Shown here piece after piece: positions 35,900-45,630 of a DNA stretch of 64,000 bases; position 1 is the first letter of the stretch, and each line of letters begins with the position of its first letter. This DNA is from Gammaproteobacteria bacterium. Lineage in GTDB: Bacteria; Pseudomonadota; Gammaproteobacteria; Burkholderiales; Gallionellaceae. Both the position numbers and the translations under genes were made by a program. Where the stretch lies: positions 231,096 to 295,095 of the forward strand of contig JAHJBC010000009.1 of the NCBI GenBank assembly GCA_018813765.1. The letters run 5' to 3'. Below the pieces are notes generated by a model. That model was not told the origin of the DNA. It ran no database searches and was given only the letters and a program-made list of their open reading frames with translations.

Positions 35900-37710
35900 T
35901 CGGTCTCCTTCAGGTGCGCGCCCGCATCGTCGCGTCCGGTCATCTGCCGCGCACGCGCCAGCGAGCCGTCGAGGTCGAAAGCGGGTTTGAAGTCCAGCGA
36001 CTTCAGCCGGTTCTCGTAGGCGGGGCGGAAGTGTTTGAGCGTGTGCAGCACCGGGTTGCAGGCGGTGCGTCCCAGGCCGCAATGGGATGTGTTCTGCAGC
36101 ACGCGATCAAGCTTGTCGATCTCGCGCAGGTCATGCTTGGTGCCATGTCCGTTGGCGATCTTGTCCATGGTCTGCTTCAGCATCGAGGTGCCGACACGGC
36201 AGGGCGTGCAGAAGCCGCAGCTCTCGTGCGCGAAGAAGTGCACGTAGTTGCGTGCCACCTCGAACATGTCGCGGCTGTCGTCGAACACCATGAAGGCGCC
36301 GGCGGTGGGCAGGTCTTCGAAGCCCAGCTTGCGGTTGAATTCGTTCTCCGGCACGCACACGCCGGAAGGGCCGCTGATCTGTACTGCGCGCGTGTTCACC
36401 GCGCCGCAGTCCTGCAATATCTCGCGCACGGTCACGCCGAAGGGATACTCGTAGATTCCGGGATAAGCACAATCGCCGGAGACAGAAACGAGTTTGCTGC
36501 CGCTGGATTTTTCGGTGCCGATGGCACGATATTTTTCCGCCCCCATCTGCACGGCCAGCGCGGCCTGGCAGAAGGTCTCGACGTTGTCCACTGCGGTCGG
36601 CTGCTGCATGTAGCCGTGTGTGACCGGGAAGGGCGGTCGGCTGCGCGGGACGCCGCGCTTGCCTTCCAGCGATTCGATGAGGGCCGATTCCTCGCCGCAG
36701 ATGTAGGCACCGGCGCCGAGATGAATCTCGATGTCGAAATCGAATCCGGGTTTGCCGAGTATGCTGATTCCCAGCAGGTTGCTGTCGCGGCGGCGCTGCA
36801 ATACGGCATGCAGGGGTTCGAGCAGGTAGCGATATTCGCCGCGCAGATAAAGGAACCCTTTGCTTGCACCGACCGCCAGCGCACACAGGGTCATGCCCTC
36901 GAACACCAGGTCGGCCTGGCGCGTGAGCAGCACGCGGTCCTTGAACGTACCGGGTTCTCCTTCGTCGGCATTGCAAACAACGTAATGTTCCTTGCCCGGT
37001 GCATTGCGGCAGGCTTCCCATTTCTGTCCGGTGGGGAAACCGGCGCCGCCGCGTCCGCGCAGGCCGGATGCCTTGACGACTTCCACGATCTGTTGCGCGC
37101 CTGCAGTTACTGCGGCATGCAGCACCTCGCCGTAGGCCAGCGTATTGCCGAGCAGCAGGCCGCTGCGGCGGATGTTGTCTTCAACGCGGAAGAAGTCGGC
37201 GGGCCAATCTGCCAGCGGCGTGCGGTTGCGGATGAGCTGTGCGATCTCCTGCACGCGCTGGTGGCTCAGACGCGTGATGGCGCGGCCGTTGACCAGCATG
37301 GCCGGGCCCTGGTCGCACATGCCGGTGCAGGAGGTGGTGTTGATGCTGACCAGCCCGTCCTCGGAGACCTTGCCCGGCTGCAGCCACAGCAACTGGCACA
37401 TCTGTTCCATCAGGGCTTCGCTGCCCAGCATGCGGTCGGTGATATTGTCGGAGAACAGCACGCGGTATTCGCCATGCGGCTTGAGGTGCAGGAAGGAATA
37501 GAACGAGGCTACACTTTCGATGCGCGCGCGCGGGATGTCGAGTTTTTCTGCCAGAATACCGGTGGCTTGTTGCGAGATATGGCCAAAGCGCTCCTGAACC
37601 TCGTGCAATATCTGCAGTAGTCTGGAAGAGTCACTTTCGTATCTCGTGACCGCCTGATCGAGCCATAACTCTGCGGAGTCATTAATTCGGGTTTCGTTGT
37701 CTGGTAGCAT
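35896..37710 (-). CDS. hoxF: HoxF, NAD-reducing hydrogenase diaphorase large subunit
   Basis: A roughly 604-residue fusion of NuoE- and NuoF-like domains that reduces NAD+. The N-terminal domain has LLQILHEVQERFGHIS and a [2Fe-2S] pattern ending INTTSCTGMCDQGPAML; the NuoF part has GLRGRGGAGFPTGQKWEAC (FMN/NADH site), NADEGEPGTFKDR, GAYICGEESALIESLEGKRG and the SCGFCTPCRVGT [4Fe-4S] motif. I choose the ATG at 37710 because family members begin near this point; a longer in-frame start at 37821 exists. Neither has a convincing ribosome-binding site. First gene of the hox operon. Confidence 0.93.
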   Translation of the reverse strand: MLPDNETRINDSAELWLDQAVTRYESDSSRLLQILHEVQERFGHISQQATGILAEKLDIPRARIESVASFYSFLHLKPHGEYRVLFSDNITDRMLGSEALMEQMCQLLWLQPGKVSEDGLVSINTTSCTGMCDQGPAMLVNGRAITRLSHQRVQEIAQLIRNRTPLADWPADFFRVEDNIRRSGLLLGNTLAYGEVLHAAVTAGAQQIVEVVKASGLRGRGGAGFPTGQKWEACRNAPGKEHYVVCNADEGEPGTFKDRVLLTRQADLVFEGMTLCALAVGASKGFLYLRGEYRYLLEPLHAVLQRRRDSNLLGISILGKPGFDFDIEIHLGAGAYICGEESALIESLEGKRGVPRSRPPFPVTHGYMQQPTAVDNVETFCQAALAVQMGAEKYRAIGTEKSSGSKLVSVSGDCAYPGIYEYPFGVTVREILQDCGAVNTRAVQISGPSGVCVPENEFNRKLGFEDLPTAGAFMVFDDSRDMFEVARNYVHFFAHESCGFCTPCRVGTSMLKQTMDKIANGHGTKHDLREIDKLDRVLQNTSHCGLGRTACNPVLHTLKHFRPAYENRLKSLDFKPAFDLDGSLARARQMTGRDDAGAHLKETE

Positions 37711-37859
37711 AGCGTCGCTGACAGCATATTGCCGAAAGGTGTCGCGACAGTGTAACTCCTGATTGGCGGGAAGCAATAGAAACAGCGCGCGATAAGTATT
37801 TTCACGTATTTTTCGCATCACTGATCACAACGAACAACTTCAGAACGGAACCGACGCAC

Positions 37860-38228
37860 ATGCATATGCACGACCCCCATCCCTTTTCCTACGAAGTCGA
37901 AGAATCCGATTTCGACGATAAAGTCGTTACCCGTTCGCAGGAAACGCCCATCTTGCTCGACATCGGCGCCGACTGGTGCGCGCCCTGCAAGGTACTCGGT
38001 CCACATCTGGAGCGACTGGCCAAGGAATACGCAGGCAAGTTCCTGCTGGCCAAGGTGGATGCGGACGAGAACATGCGCATCGCCGGCAGGCACAAGGTGC
38101 GCGGCTTCCCCACCGTGATCGCCTATAGCCGCGGTGCCGAGGTTGACCGTTTCCATAGTTCACACCCGGACCATTTCCTGCGCCAGTTCATCGACAAGCT
38201 GATCGCCCACCATCAGGCCAATGGCTGA
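37860..38228 (+). CDS. Thioredoxin-like protein
   Basis: A 122-residue thioredoxin-fold protein with the redox motif ADWCAPCKVLGPHLERLAKEY, followed by FLLAKVDADENMRIAGRHKVRGFPTVIAY containing the cis-Pro. The N-terminus is short and cytoplasmic (MHMHDPHPFSYEV) without a signal. WCAPC rather than the WCGPC of TrxA. It diverges from hoxF with about 150 bases between, so it may be controlled with the hydrogenase, and it is 10 bases from the next gene. Confidence 0.88.
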   Translation: MHMHDPHPFSYEVEESDFDDKVVTRSQETPILLDIGADWCAPCKVLGPHLERLAKEYAGKFLLAKVDADENMRIAGRHKVRGFPTVIAYSRGAEVDRFHSSHPDHFLRQFIDKLIAHHQANG

Positions 38229-38238
38229 GACGAAATAG

Positions 38239-38727
38239 ATGACACGATTGTTACTCTTGCTGCTCATGGCGACGGCAACGGCTTGCGCATGGGCTGATGC
38301 GGCAGATCCGTTCGAGATAGTTAAGACAGAGCCGACAAGCGAGATATGGCTGAATGCCGGGATGTATTCATATCATTTCCAGAAAGATAAAGGACTCAAC
38401 AACAGCAATCCCGGGTTCGGCGTGGAGTACCGTTATTCGAACGTAACTTCGTTAACGGCGGGCGGGTTCTACAACAGCGACCGCCAGACATCGCATTATG
38501 TCGGCTGGTATTGGCAGCCAGTGGCGCTCGGTCCTGTCCGTCTCGGTGCGGCGCTAGGCGGCTTCGATGGTTATCCGAGGATGCGTAACGGCGGCTGGTT
38601 CGCCGCCATCATACCGACAGCCAGTATGGAATACGGACGAGTAGGCCTGAACATGTTCTTCATTCCAACCTACGAGGACAAGCTCTATGGCGCGCTGTCG
38701 TTTCAGTTGAAGGTGAGGGTGGATTAG
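38239..38727 (+). CDS. Exported beta-barrel-like protein, unknown
   Basis: A 162-residue protein with a signal peptide (TRLLLLLLMATATACAWA) and a mature part rich in alternating aromatic and small residues: SEIWLNAGMYSYHF, GVEYRYSNVTSLTAGGFYNS, HYVGWYWQPVALGPVRLGAALGG, ending ALSFQLKVRVD. This pattern predicts a small outer-membrane beta-barrel of about eight strands, loosely like PagP. Family not recognised with certainty. Ten bases after the thioredoxin-like gene, so co-transcribed. Confidence 0.65.
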   Translation: MTRLLLLLLMATATACAWADAADPFEIVKTEPTSEIWLNAGMYSYHFQKDKGLNNSNPGFGVEYRYSNVTSLTAGGFYNSDRQTSHYVGWYWQPVALGPVRLGAALGGFDGYPRMRNGGWFAAIIPTASMEYGRVGLNMFFIPTYEDKLYGALSFQLKVRVD

Positions 38728-38756
38728 CAGATTCATCCCCCCGTGCAAACAAATAA

Positions 38757-38781
38757 AAAACCGCCCACAAGGGACGGTTTT
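38757..38781. terminator. Bidirectional rho-independent terminator
   Basis: AAAACCGCCC-ACAA-GGGACGGTTTT, one bulged base, with A-run on one side and T-run on the other. It ends the tRNA-Ser transcript on the minus strand and the beta-barrel gene on the plus strand. Confidence 0.75.
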
Positions 38782-38785
38782 GTAT

Positions 38786-38877
<92 letters not shown>

Positions 38878-38889
38878 GGAAGGGCGCGC

Positions 38890-38918
38890 AGAATAAACTA
38901 GAACGCCATTTCAGGCAA
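38890..38918 (-). promoter_or_regulatory. Promoter of tRNA-Ser
   Basis: On the minus strand TTGCCT (38913-38918), 17-base spacer, TATTCT (38890-38895), followed by a GC-rich discriminator GCGCGCCC, the form seen at stringently controlled stable-RNA promoters. Confidence 0.55.
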
Positions 38919-38933
38919 TCGGAAAAGCGCTTT

Positions 38934-39680
38934 TCATCCTTTCAACGCGGCAAATACGGCGAGTTCGTCGGCATCGGTCAGGCCTCGCGCCTGCAAGGTG
39001 CGGATGAGTTCAGGGCTGGTGCAACGCAGGAAGGGGTTGGTGGCTTTTTCCAACGCGATGGTGAAGGGCACGGTCGGCAGGTTTGCGGCGCGTAAGGCCT
39101 TTGTTTCGGCGATGCGGCGCTGGATGTCGGGGTTATTGGGTTCGCAGGCGAGTGCAAAAGGCAGGCAGTAGGCGGTGTATTCATGCGCGCAATAGACCAG
39201 GGTTTTGTCGGGTAATGCCGCCAGCCGTTGCAGGGAATGGTGGAGTTGCGCCAAGGTGCCCTCGAAGTTCCTGCCGCAGCCGGCGCCGAACAGGATGTCG
39301 CCGCTGAATACCATGCCGGGCGCAACGAAGGCGATGTGGCCGTCGAGGTGGCCGGGCAGCTCGATGATGTTGAAAACCAGGCCGAATTGCTCCAGTTCCA
39401 GGCGGTCGCCTTCGCGTAAGTCGTGGGTGATATGGGGATTCTTCGGATGGCTTCGCCCGTGCACGGGCACGTTATATACTCCGCGCAGTTCCTCTATGCC
39501 GTCGACGTGGTCGTGATGGCGGTGGGTACACAGGATCGCCTCCAGAATCAGGCCGTTCTGTTGCAGGAATTCCAGCACCGGCCAGGCTTCGCCGGGATCG
39601 ACCACGACGGCGGAACGGTCGTTGTGGATGGCCCAGATGTAGTTGTCCTGCAGGGCGGGGATGGCGGTGATCTCGAACAT
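38934..39680 (-). CDS. gloB: GloB, hydroxyacylglutathione hydrolase (glyoxalase II)
   Basis: A 248-residue metallo-beta-lactamase-fold hydrolase that converts S-lactoylglutathione into lactate and glutathione. Zinc motif THRHHDHVDGIEEL is at about residues 52-65; other ligands lie in LPGHLDGHIAF and FSGDILFGAGCGRNFEG, and the HEYT..C segment binds glutathione. Length normal. It diverges from the methyltransferase-rnhA-dnaQ operon, a conserved betaproteobacterial arrangement. Confidence 0.95.
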   Translation of the reverse strand: MFEITAIPALQDNYIWAIHNDRSAVVVDPGEAWPVLEFLQQNGLILEAILCTHRHHDHVDGIEELRGVYNVPVHGRSHPKNPHITHDLREGDRLELEQFGLVFNIIELPGHLDGHIAFVAPGMVFSGDILFGAGCGRNFEGTLAQLHHSLQRLAALPDKTLVYCAHEYTAYCLPFALACEPNNPDIQRRIAETKALRAANLPTVPFTIALEKATNPFLRCTSPELIRTLQARGLTDADELAVFAALKG

Positions 39681-39703
39681 GAAGGTTTACGGGTGGACAG
39701 GCA

Positions 39704-40450
39704 ATGCCGAATTGTAAGTCACGCGCACAGAGTCTGAGCGAATGGTTCGCCAGCGAACAGGGCGGCTATGTGCTGACGCGCGAGCAGGACTACTTCGACC
39801 GCACGGTGTCCGACATCTTCGGCTTCAACGCCGTGCAACTGGGTTTGCCGGAGCAGGCTTTCCTCAGCAACAGCCGCATTCCCCTGCGTTTTTCCGCCGG
39901 CAACCAGCCGGGCAATGCGGTGCGTCTGGTCTGCACCGAGCTGCCGTTCGACAGCGACAGCCTCGATCTGGTGGTCATGCCGCATGTGCTGGAATTCTCC
40001 GAGAATCCCCACCAGACCTTGCGCGAGGTGGAGCGTGTGCTGATGCCGGAAGGTAGTCTAATCATCAGCGGCTTCAACCCGTACAGTCTATGGGGGATGC
40101 GCCGGGCGCTGCTCAGGAAACAGGGCTATCCATGGAGCGGCAAGTTCATCACGCTGACACGCCTCAAGGATTGGCTGGCTCTGCTGGGTTTCGAGGTGGT
40201 AGGTGGGCGTTTTGCAGCCTATGCCCCACCATTCCATCATCGTAAATGGCTGGATCGATATGCCTTCATGGAGAAGGCGGGCGACCGCTGGTGGGCGGTT
40301 GGCGGCGGCATCTATTTCCTGCATGCGGTGAAACGTGTGCCCGGCATGCGCCTGATCAAGCCGAAATGGAACGCGGGGCTGGTCAGCAAACTATTGCCGG
40401 TGGCGCCGAAATTGAACAACAAGATCACACAGAAGACCGAGACAGAATGA
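39704..40450 (+). CDS. Class I SAM-dependent methyltransferase (gloB-rnhA neighbour)
   Basis: A 248-residue methyltransferase of the Methyltransf_11 type. The SAM-binding core is partly degenerate: the usual glycine-rich motif I is replaced by [43 protein letters not shown], while motif IV and post-I ([28 protein letters not shown]) are clear. This family is fixed between gloB and rnhA in beta- and gammaproteobacteria; its substrate is unknown. Stop overlaps rnhA by 4 nt. Confidence 0.88.
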   Translation: MPNCKSRAQSLSEWFASEQGGYVLTREQDYFDRTVSDIFGFNAVQLGLPEQAFLSNSRIPLRFSAGNQPGNAVRLVCTELPFDSDSLDLVVMPHVLEFSENPHQTLREVERVLMPEGSLIISGFNPYSLWGMRRALLRKQGYPWSGKFITLTRLKDWLALLGFEVVGGRFAAYAPPFHHRKWLDRYAFMEKAGDRWWAVGGGIYFLHAVKRVPGMRLIKPKWNAGLVSKLLPVAPKLNNKITQKTETE

Positions 40451-40902
40451 ACGAAGAAGTAGTCGAGATATTCACCGACGGTGCCTGCAAGGGCAATCCC
40501 GGTGTGGGCGGATGGGGCGCGCTGCTGCGCATGAAGGGCAAGGAACGCGAACTGTTCGGCGGCGAGGCGCACACCACCAACAACCGCATGGAGTTATTGG
40601 CGGCGATCTCGGCGCTGGAAGCGCTGACGCGCAAGTGCAAGGTGCGCCTGCACACCGACTCGAAGTATGTGCAGCAGGGCATCAGCGAATGGGTGCATAA
40701 CTGGAAGAAGCGCGGCTGGAAGACGGCCGACAAGAAACCCGTGAAGAACGAGGACCTGTGGCGCAGGCTGGATGTGCTGGCCGAGCAACACCATGTCGAA
40801 TGGGTGTGGGTGAAGGGACATGCCGGACACGATGGCAACGAGCGCGCCGATCAGTTGGCCAACCGAGGCGTGGAATCGGTGCAGGGAGGTGCCAATGCGT
40901 AA
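40447..40902 (+). CDS. rnhA: RnhA, ribonuclease HI
   Basis: A 151-residue nuclease that removes RNA from RNA-DNA hybrids. DEDD catalytic residues are seen in [19 protein letters not shown] (Asp), [16 protein letters not shown] (Glu), [14 protein letters not shown] (Asp) and [15 protein letters not shown] (Asp), with the handle region [20 protein letters not shown]. The ATG at 40447 matches the family start and overlaps the methyltransferase stop. Overlaps dnaQ by 8 bases. Confidence 0.97.
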   Translation: MNEEVVEIFTDGACKGNPGVGGWGALLRMKGKERELFGGEAHTTNNRMELLAAISALEALTRKCKVRLHTDSKYVQQGISEWVHNWKKRGWKTADKKPVKNEDLWRRLDVLAEQHHVEWVWVKGHAGHDGNERADQLANRGVESVQGGANA

Positions 40903-41596
40903 GATCGTGCTGGATACGGAAACGACGGGCCTAGACCCCAGACAAGGCCACCGCATCATCGAGGTCGCGGCTATCGAACTTGACGGGCGCAAGGTCTCGG
41001 AGCGCACCTTCCACCGCTACATCAATCCCGAGCGCGAGATCGACGAGGGGGCCGCGGCGGTGCACGGCCTGACGCTGGACCGCTTGCAGGACGAGCCCAG
41101 GTTCGCCGAAGTCGCGCCCGCACTGCTTGAATTCATCGCGGGCGCCGAACTGGTTATCCACAACGCGCCGTTCGACATGGGTTTCCTCAATGCCGAGATG
41201 GCGCTGGCCGGATTGCCGCCGCTGAACAACCAGGTGATCGATACCCTCAAGGTCGCCAAGGATCTGCATCCGGGCAAGAAAAATAACCTGAATGCACTGT
41301 GCGACCGCTACCAGATCGACAATTCGCACCGCACCCTGCACGGCGCGCTGCTGGATACCGAGTTGCTGGCCGAAGTGTATCTGGCGATGACGCGCGGACA
41401 GGAGAGTCTGCTGGGAGAAGAAGGCGGCGACGAGGAAGGGGAACGACTCAATGCCGAGGGCGGCGCGATCCCTTACAGCGTGCGGGTTTTGTCAGCCAGC
41501 GAAGATGAACTTGCCGCACATCTCGCGCAACTGGATGACATCGAAAAGGCCAGCAAAGGGGCATGCGTTTGGAAAAGACTGCAAGAACAGCCGTGA
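40895..41596 (+). CDS. dnaQ: DnaQ, DNA polymerase III epsilon subunit (3'-5' exonuclease)
   Basis: A 233-residue proofreading exonuclease. ExoI motif is [13 protein letters not shown], Exo[15 protein letters not shown] and ExoIII-epsilon [18 protein letters not shown], giving a DEDDh site. The C-terminal 40 residues include the segment ([20 protein letters not shown]) that binds the alpha subunit. The ATG at 40895 gives a start at the first strand. It sits in the conserved rnhA-dnaQ pair. Confidence 0.96.
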   Translation: MRKIVLDTETTGLDPRQGHRIIEVAAIELDGRKVSERTFHRYINPEREIDEGAAAVHGLTLDRLQDEPRFAEVAPALLEFIAGAELVIHNAPFDMGFLNAEMALAGLPPLNNQVIDTLKVAKDLHPGKKNNLNALCDRYQIDNSHRTLHGALLDTELLAEVYLAMTRGQESLLGEEGGDEEGERLNAEGGAIPYSVRVLSASEDELAAHLAQLDDIEKASKGACVWKRLQEQP

Positions 41597-42453
41597 TCCT
41601 GAAATGGTCACGGCGCATCCGCTGGACGCTGATGCTGGCAATATTGGTCTACCTCGGCGTATGCGCCTATTTCTGGTCCATCCAGCACGACAAAATTTAC
41701 AAGCCGAGCATCGACATCCAGACCACGCCGAACCGGCTGGGCATGAAGTACGAGCAGCTATCCATCCCTTCAGGTTCCGGGGCGGAACGCGGCGAGATGT
41801 ATGCATGGTGGATTCCTGCTGCAACGACCGATGCGCCGACCTTGCTCTACCTGCACGGCCACAAACACAATATCAGCCATCTCATCGAACATACCCAGCG
41901 CCTGCACGATGCCGGTTACAACCTGTTGCTGGCGGACTATCGCGGCTATGGCAAAAGCACGGGCGGCACACCGGACGAAGCGAAGATGTATGAAGATGCC
42001 GAGGCTGCCTGGGGCTACCTCACTTACCAGCTCAAGCAGGACCCGCATCGCACCTTCATCTACGGGCACTCGATGGGCGGAGCGGTCGGCATCGTTTTGG
42101 CGCTGAACCACCCGGAAGCGGCGGGGTTGATCGCCGAAGGCACGTTCACTTCCATGCGCGACATGGCGGAGCGCGAGTACCCCTGGTTGCCGGTCGACAT
42201 GTTGCTGAACCAGCGCTTCGATTCGATCAACAGAGTAAATAGACTGAAGATGCCCGTATTGTTCATCCACGGCACCTGGGATGAGCGCGTTCCCTCCGCC
42301 ATGAGTCGGCAATTGTACGAGCGGGCGCAGCAGCCGAAGTCGATCAAACTCATCGAGGGCGGGGAGCACGGCAATTCAAGCAGCGTGGGCTTGCTGGAAT
42401 ACCGTGCGGCGCTGAACGAATTCACGCAACGTCACGCGGCAAAACTGCAATGA
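41563..42453 (+). CDS. Membrane-anchored alpha/beta hydrolase
   Basis: A 296-residue serine hydrolase of the FrsA/BAAT-like (abhydrolase 12/YfhR) type. One N-terminal membrane helix (about residues 20-40, WTLMLAILVYLGVCAYFW) anchors it, and the enzymatic domain is likely periplasmic. Motifs: LLYLHGHKHNIS (oxyanion), DYRGYGKSTGG, IYGHSMGGAVG (nucleophile Ser), HGTWDERVP (Asp) and EGGEHGNS (His). Substrate unknown. It starts inside dnaQ and overlaps the next gene by 4 nt. Confidence 0.88.
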   Translation: MRLEKTARTAVILKWSRRIRWTLMLAILVYLGVCAYFWSIQHDKIYKPSIDIQTTPNRLGMKYEQLSIPSGSGAERGEMYAWWIPAATTDAPTLLYLHGHKHNISHLIEHTQRLHDAGYNLLLADYRGYGKSTGGTPDEAKMYEDAEAAWGYLTYQLKQDPHRTFIYGHSMGGAVGIVLALNHPEAAGLIAEGTFTSMRDMAEREYPWLPVDMLLNQRFDSINRVNRLKMPVLFIHGTWDERVPSAMSRQLYERAQQPKSIKLIEGGEHGNSSSVGLLEYRAALNEFTQRHAAKLQ

Positions 42454-43625
42454 ACGAGAAACGAACCGACGTGCTGATCATTGGTGCGGGCGCGGCTGGC
42501 ATGATGTGCGCGCTGACAGCGGCGCAACGCGGACGCTCGGTGCTGCTGCTCGACCACGCGCACAAGCTTGCAGAAAAGATCCGCATCTCCGGCGGCGGAC
42601 GCTGCAACTTCACCAACCTCAATGCCGGTCCCGACAACTATATCTCGAACAACCCGCATTTCTGCCGCTCGGCGCTGGCGCGTTTTACGCCGCAGCATTT
42701 CGTTGCCATGCTGGATCGCCACGGCATCGGCTGGCATGAGAAGACGCTTGGCCAGTTGTTCTGCGACGAAGGTTCGGAAGCCATCATCGCCATGCTCAAG
42801 TCGGAATGCGATGCGGCCTGCGTGCGCTGGTGCATGCCGTGCGAAGTGGGCGAGATCCGGCGCGGCAAGGCGTTCACCGTGAACACCTCGCACGGATTAT
42901 TCGAGTCCGAGTCGCTGGTCATCGCCACCGGAGGTTTATCCATTCCAAAGATCGGTGCGACGCCCTTTGGCTACAAGGTCGCCGAGCAGTTCGGCGTGCC
43001 GATGACCAAACTCAAGCCGGGACTGGTGCCTCTAAGCTTCCATCCCGAGGAATGGGCGGCCTATGCCGACCTGTCGGGCGCTTCGCTCGATGCCGTCGTC
43101 AGTTTCGGCAAGCACAGTTTCCGCGAGAACCTGCTGTTCACCCATCGCGGCCTGAGCGGCCCGGCCATCCTGCAGATATCGTCCTATTGGGAGCCGGGCA
43201 AGCCGCTGGACATCGACTTGCTGCCGGAGCACGATATGCAGGAAATATTCATGCAACAACGCGGCAGCAAGATGTTGCTGGGTAATTTTCTGGCGCAATA
43301 CCTGCCAAAACGGCTGGCCGACATCGTTGCGAAGCAATGGGCGCTGAACCTGCCGCTCAACCAGTGCGCGGAGAAGGAATTACGCGCGCTGGCCGAGAAG
43401 CTGAAACACTGGCAGGTCACGCCGACCGGAACACTCGGCTACAGCAAGGCGGAAGTGACCTGCGGCGGCGTGGATACGCGTGCGCTGTCATCGAAGACGA
43501 TGGAATGCAACGATGTCCCCGGACTCTTTTTCATTGGAGAAGTGATGGATGTTACCGGACAACTCGGCGGCTTCAACTTCCAGTGGGCGTGGGCGTCCGG
43601 CCATGCGGCGGGGCAAGCGGTCTAG
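42450..43625 (+). CDS. HI0933/BaiN-family flavoprotein (NAD(P)/FAD oxidoreductase)
   Basis: A 391-residue flavoprotein. The Rossmann motif is TDVLIIGAGAAGMMCAL, followed by KIRISGGGRCNFTNLN, the family signature, and C-terminal GVDTRALSSKTM and GLFFIGEVMDVTGQLGGFNF. Members (BaiN/RdsA, YhiN) include bile-acid or thiol-linked reductases; YhiN is also a site used by some transposons in other species, but the gene here is intact. Substrate unknown. Confidence 0.9.
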   Translation: MNEKRTDVLIIGAGAAGMMCALTAAQRGRSVLLLDHAHKLAEKIRISGGGRCNFTNLNAGPDNYISNNPHFCRSALARFTPQHFVAMLDRHGIGWHEKTLGQLFCDEGSEAIIAMLKSECDAACVRWCMPCEVGEIRRGKAFTVNTSHGLFESESLVIATGGLSIPKIGATPFGYKVAEQFGVPMTKLKPGLVPLSFHPEEWAAYADLSGASLDAVVSFGKHSFRENLLFTHRGLSGPAILQISSYWEPGKPLDIDLLPEHDMQEIFMQQRGSKMLLGNFLAQYLPKRLADIVAKQWALNLPLNQCAEKELRALAEKLKHWQVTPTGTLGYSKAEVTCGGVDTRALSSKTMECNDVPGLFFIGEVMDVTGQLGGFNFQWAWASGHAAGQAV

Positions 43626-43631
43626 CGCATC

Positions 43632-45119
43632 ATGGCTGTCGAGACCGAGCTCAAACTGCACATCTCGCCAGAGCATCTGGCAAAGCTCAAGCGGCACCCG
43701 TTCATCCGGTCACTTTCCGCCGACCGCGCCCGCACGCTTAAGCTCTACAGCATCTATTACGACACCGCCGGTCTCGAACTGCATCGCCGCGCGATGGCAC
43801 TGCGTCTGCGCCGCGTCGGCAAACAATGGTTGCAGACACTGAAGGGCGGCGGGCAGGTGAGTGCCGGGCTGCACCAGCGCAACGAGTGGGAGACGCCGGT
43901 GCTGTCCGAGCAACTCGACTTCGCCGCGCTCAAGGCCTGCGGCGGCGATTTGCCCGGCGGCGTGCGCAACCACCTGCAGCCGGTGTTTATCACCGACTTC
44001 ACGCGCAATGTGCGCCTGCTAAGATTCGAGGGGGCGGAGATCGAGTTGTGCATGGACAGCGGCGAGATACGCGCCGGGCAATCGAGCTGCCCCATTTCCG
44101 AACTGGAACTCGAACTCAAATCAGGCCCTCCGCAACAACTCTTCAGACTCGCCTTGGCTTTGCTCGACATCGTGCCGCTGGATGTGGAACACACCAGCAA
44201 GGCGGAATACGGTTACCTGCTGTTCTCGGCCGCCAAGCCCTCGGCGAGCAAAGGGCGCTTCACACCGCTGAAAAAGTCGCAAAGCATCATGAGCGCCCTG
44301 CAAAGCATGATCGGAGACTGTCTCGCGCATGTGCAATCCAACGTGCCGGGCGCTCTGCTGAAACTGGACGAGGAGTACCTGCATCAGGTTCGCGTCGGGC
44401 TGCGTCGTTTGCGCGTGGTGCTCTCCATCGCATTGAGCATGTACCCCGATGCCGAATTGTCTGCCTTGCGCGAACAGGTGGCGAAACTGTGCGTGGAGCT
44501 GGGAAGATCGCGCGAATGGGATGTGCTCGTCACGCAGACACTGGCGCCGATCTGTACCAGGTTGCCCGAGCATGAAGGCTTGCACGAAGTGCTGAGCGTG
44601 AGCGAGCGGGCCCGCGGCAAGCAGCATGTCGGCATGGAGAACAGCCTGGCATCGCAGGACTTCCAGCGCATGCTGCTGCGCTTCGGTGCATGGATGCATG
44701 GCGAGCATAGGGAAACGTCTGGAACTACGCTGGCGCAGTTCGCCGTGCAAACACTGGAACGGCGCAGCAGGCAGGTACTCAAGCATGGCAAGGGGCTGGC
44801 TGGTGAAGATGCCGCGCAGCTGCATGCCTTGCGCATCGCCTGCAAGAAGCTGCGCTACAGCACCGAGATGTTCGGCGGGATGTTTGCCCACAACAAGGCT
44901 GAGGACTATGTAACCGCGTTGTCCGAACTGCAGGACATTCTCGGCACGCTCAATGACATCGCCGTGGCACACCGTCTGCTGAACGAGTTGGATAATGCCG
45001 CGCGGCACGATACACTGGCGCTTATACGCGGCTGGATGGAACATGACTATGTCGAGCGCGTGACAGAGTTCCGCAAGGCATGGAAGCGATTCATCGCACA
45101 GAAGGGATTCTGGAGCTGA
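43632..45119 (+). CDS. CYTH-CHAD domain protein (inorganic triphosphatase-like)
   Basis: A 495-residue protein with an N-terminal CYTH domain (residues 1-200: VETELKLHISPEHL holds the ExExK signature) and a C-terminal helical CHAD domain (about 215-490: LDEEYLHQVRVGLRRLRVVLS and HALRIACKKLRYSTEMFG) rich in conserved His and Arg/Lys. YgiF-type proteins hydrolyse tripolyphosphate and CHAD binds polyphosphate. It begins 6 bases after the flavoprotein gene. Likely links to phosphate or polyphosphate storage. Confidence 0.92.
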   Translation: MAVETELKLHISPEHLAKLKRHPFIRSLSADRARTLKLYSIYYDTAGLELHRRAMALRLRRVGKQWLQTLKGGGQVSAGLHQRNEWETPVLSEQLDFAALKACGGDLPGGVRNHLQPVFITDFTRNVRLLRFEGAEIELCMDSGEIRAGQSSCPISELELELKSGPPQQLFRLALALLDIVPLDVEHTSKAEYGYLLFSAAKPSASKGRFTPLKKSQSIMSALQSMIGDCLAHVQSNVPGALLKLDEEYLHQVRVGLRRLRVVLSIALSMYPDAELSALREQVAKLCVELGRSREWDVLVTQTLAPICTRLPEHEGLHEVLSVSERARGKQHVGMENSLASQDFQRMLLRFGAWMHGEHRETSGTTLAQFAVQTLERRSRQVLKHGKGLAGEDAAQLHALRIACKKLRYSTEMFGGMFAHNKAEDYVTALSELQDILGTLNDIAVAHRLLNELDNAARHDTLALIRGWMEHDYVERVTEFRKAWKRFIAQKGFWS

Positions 45120-45185
45120 GAGATGCATCCCGGCGCCACGATGGTGTCGGCGGTATGAATACATAACTGGAAAGGGCTGTACAGC

Positions 45186-45584
45186 ATGACCAAGAAACGC
45201 CCGCCGTTGCGCGTACCTGTCACCCAAGGTCTGAAGGACCTCTACGCCATGGATATGCATCTGCCATACCAGGCTGCCTGCGAGGGGCGCTTCACGGTCA
45301 TCGCTTTCGGGCGACTCGCAGCGGCGATCTCCGTGGTGCGCACTGCACTGGTGACGAAGAACACCCAGATTCCCAACGCTGTCGAACTCCTGGATGCGGC
45401 CATCGCCACTTTATCCGTCGTTCGCGCTCGCGGTGATGCGACCGATATATGGGAGATCACCGAAGGGGAACGTCTCAGTGTGCTGGACGGCATCGAAGTC
45501 GCCGAGCAATGCATAGGCGTGCTGGATGTGGCGCTGCTGGAAAATACGGCGGCGATGCTGTTCGGGCAGATGGTGAACGAATAG
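45186..45584 (+). CDS. Small hypothetical protein
   Basis: A 132-residue soluble helical protein (MTKKRPPLRVPVTQGLKDLY start). Contains FGRLAAAISVVRTALV and GIEVAEQCIGVLDVALLENTA. I recognise no domain. Start is preceded by GGAAAGG. Converges with the next gene. Confidence 0.55.
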   Translation: MTKKRPPLRVPVTQGLKDLYAMDMHLPYQAACEGRFTVIAFGRLAAAISVVRTALVTKNTQIPNAVELLDAAIATLSVVRARGDATDIWEITEGERLSVLDGIEVAEQCIGVLDVALLENTAAMLFGQMVNE

Positions 45585-45630
45585 CTGCCTGTTTCAGCGA
45601 CGCAACAGGCGGGTTTGAGTGGTTCGCGCT

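Noticed and set aside
35827..37620. 597-codon plus-strand frame opposite hoxF and hoxU
   Set aside because: Overlaps clear diaphorase genes and encodes no recognisable domain.
45120..45185. Possible small gene before 45186
   Set aside because: The gap is only 66 bases and serves as a leader with a ribosome-binding site.
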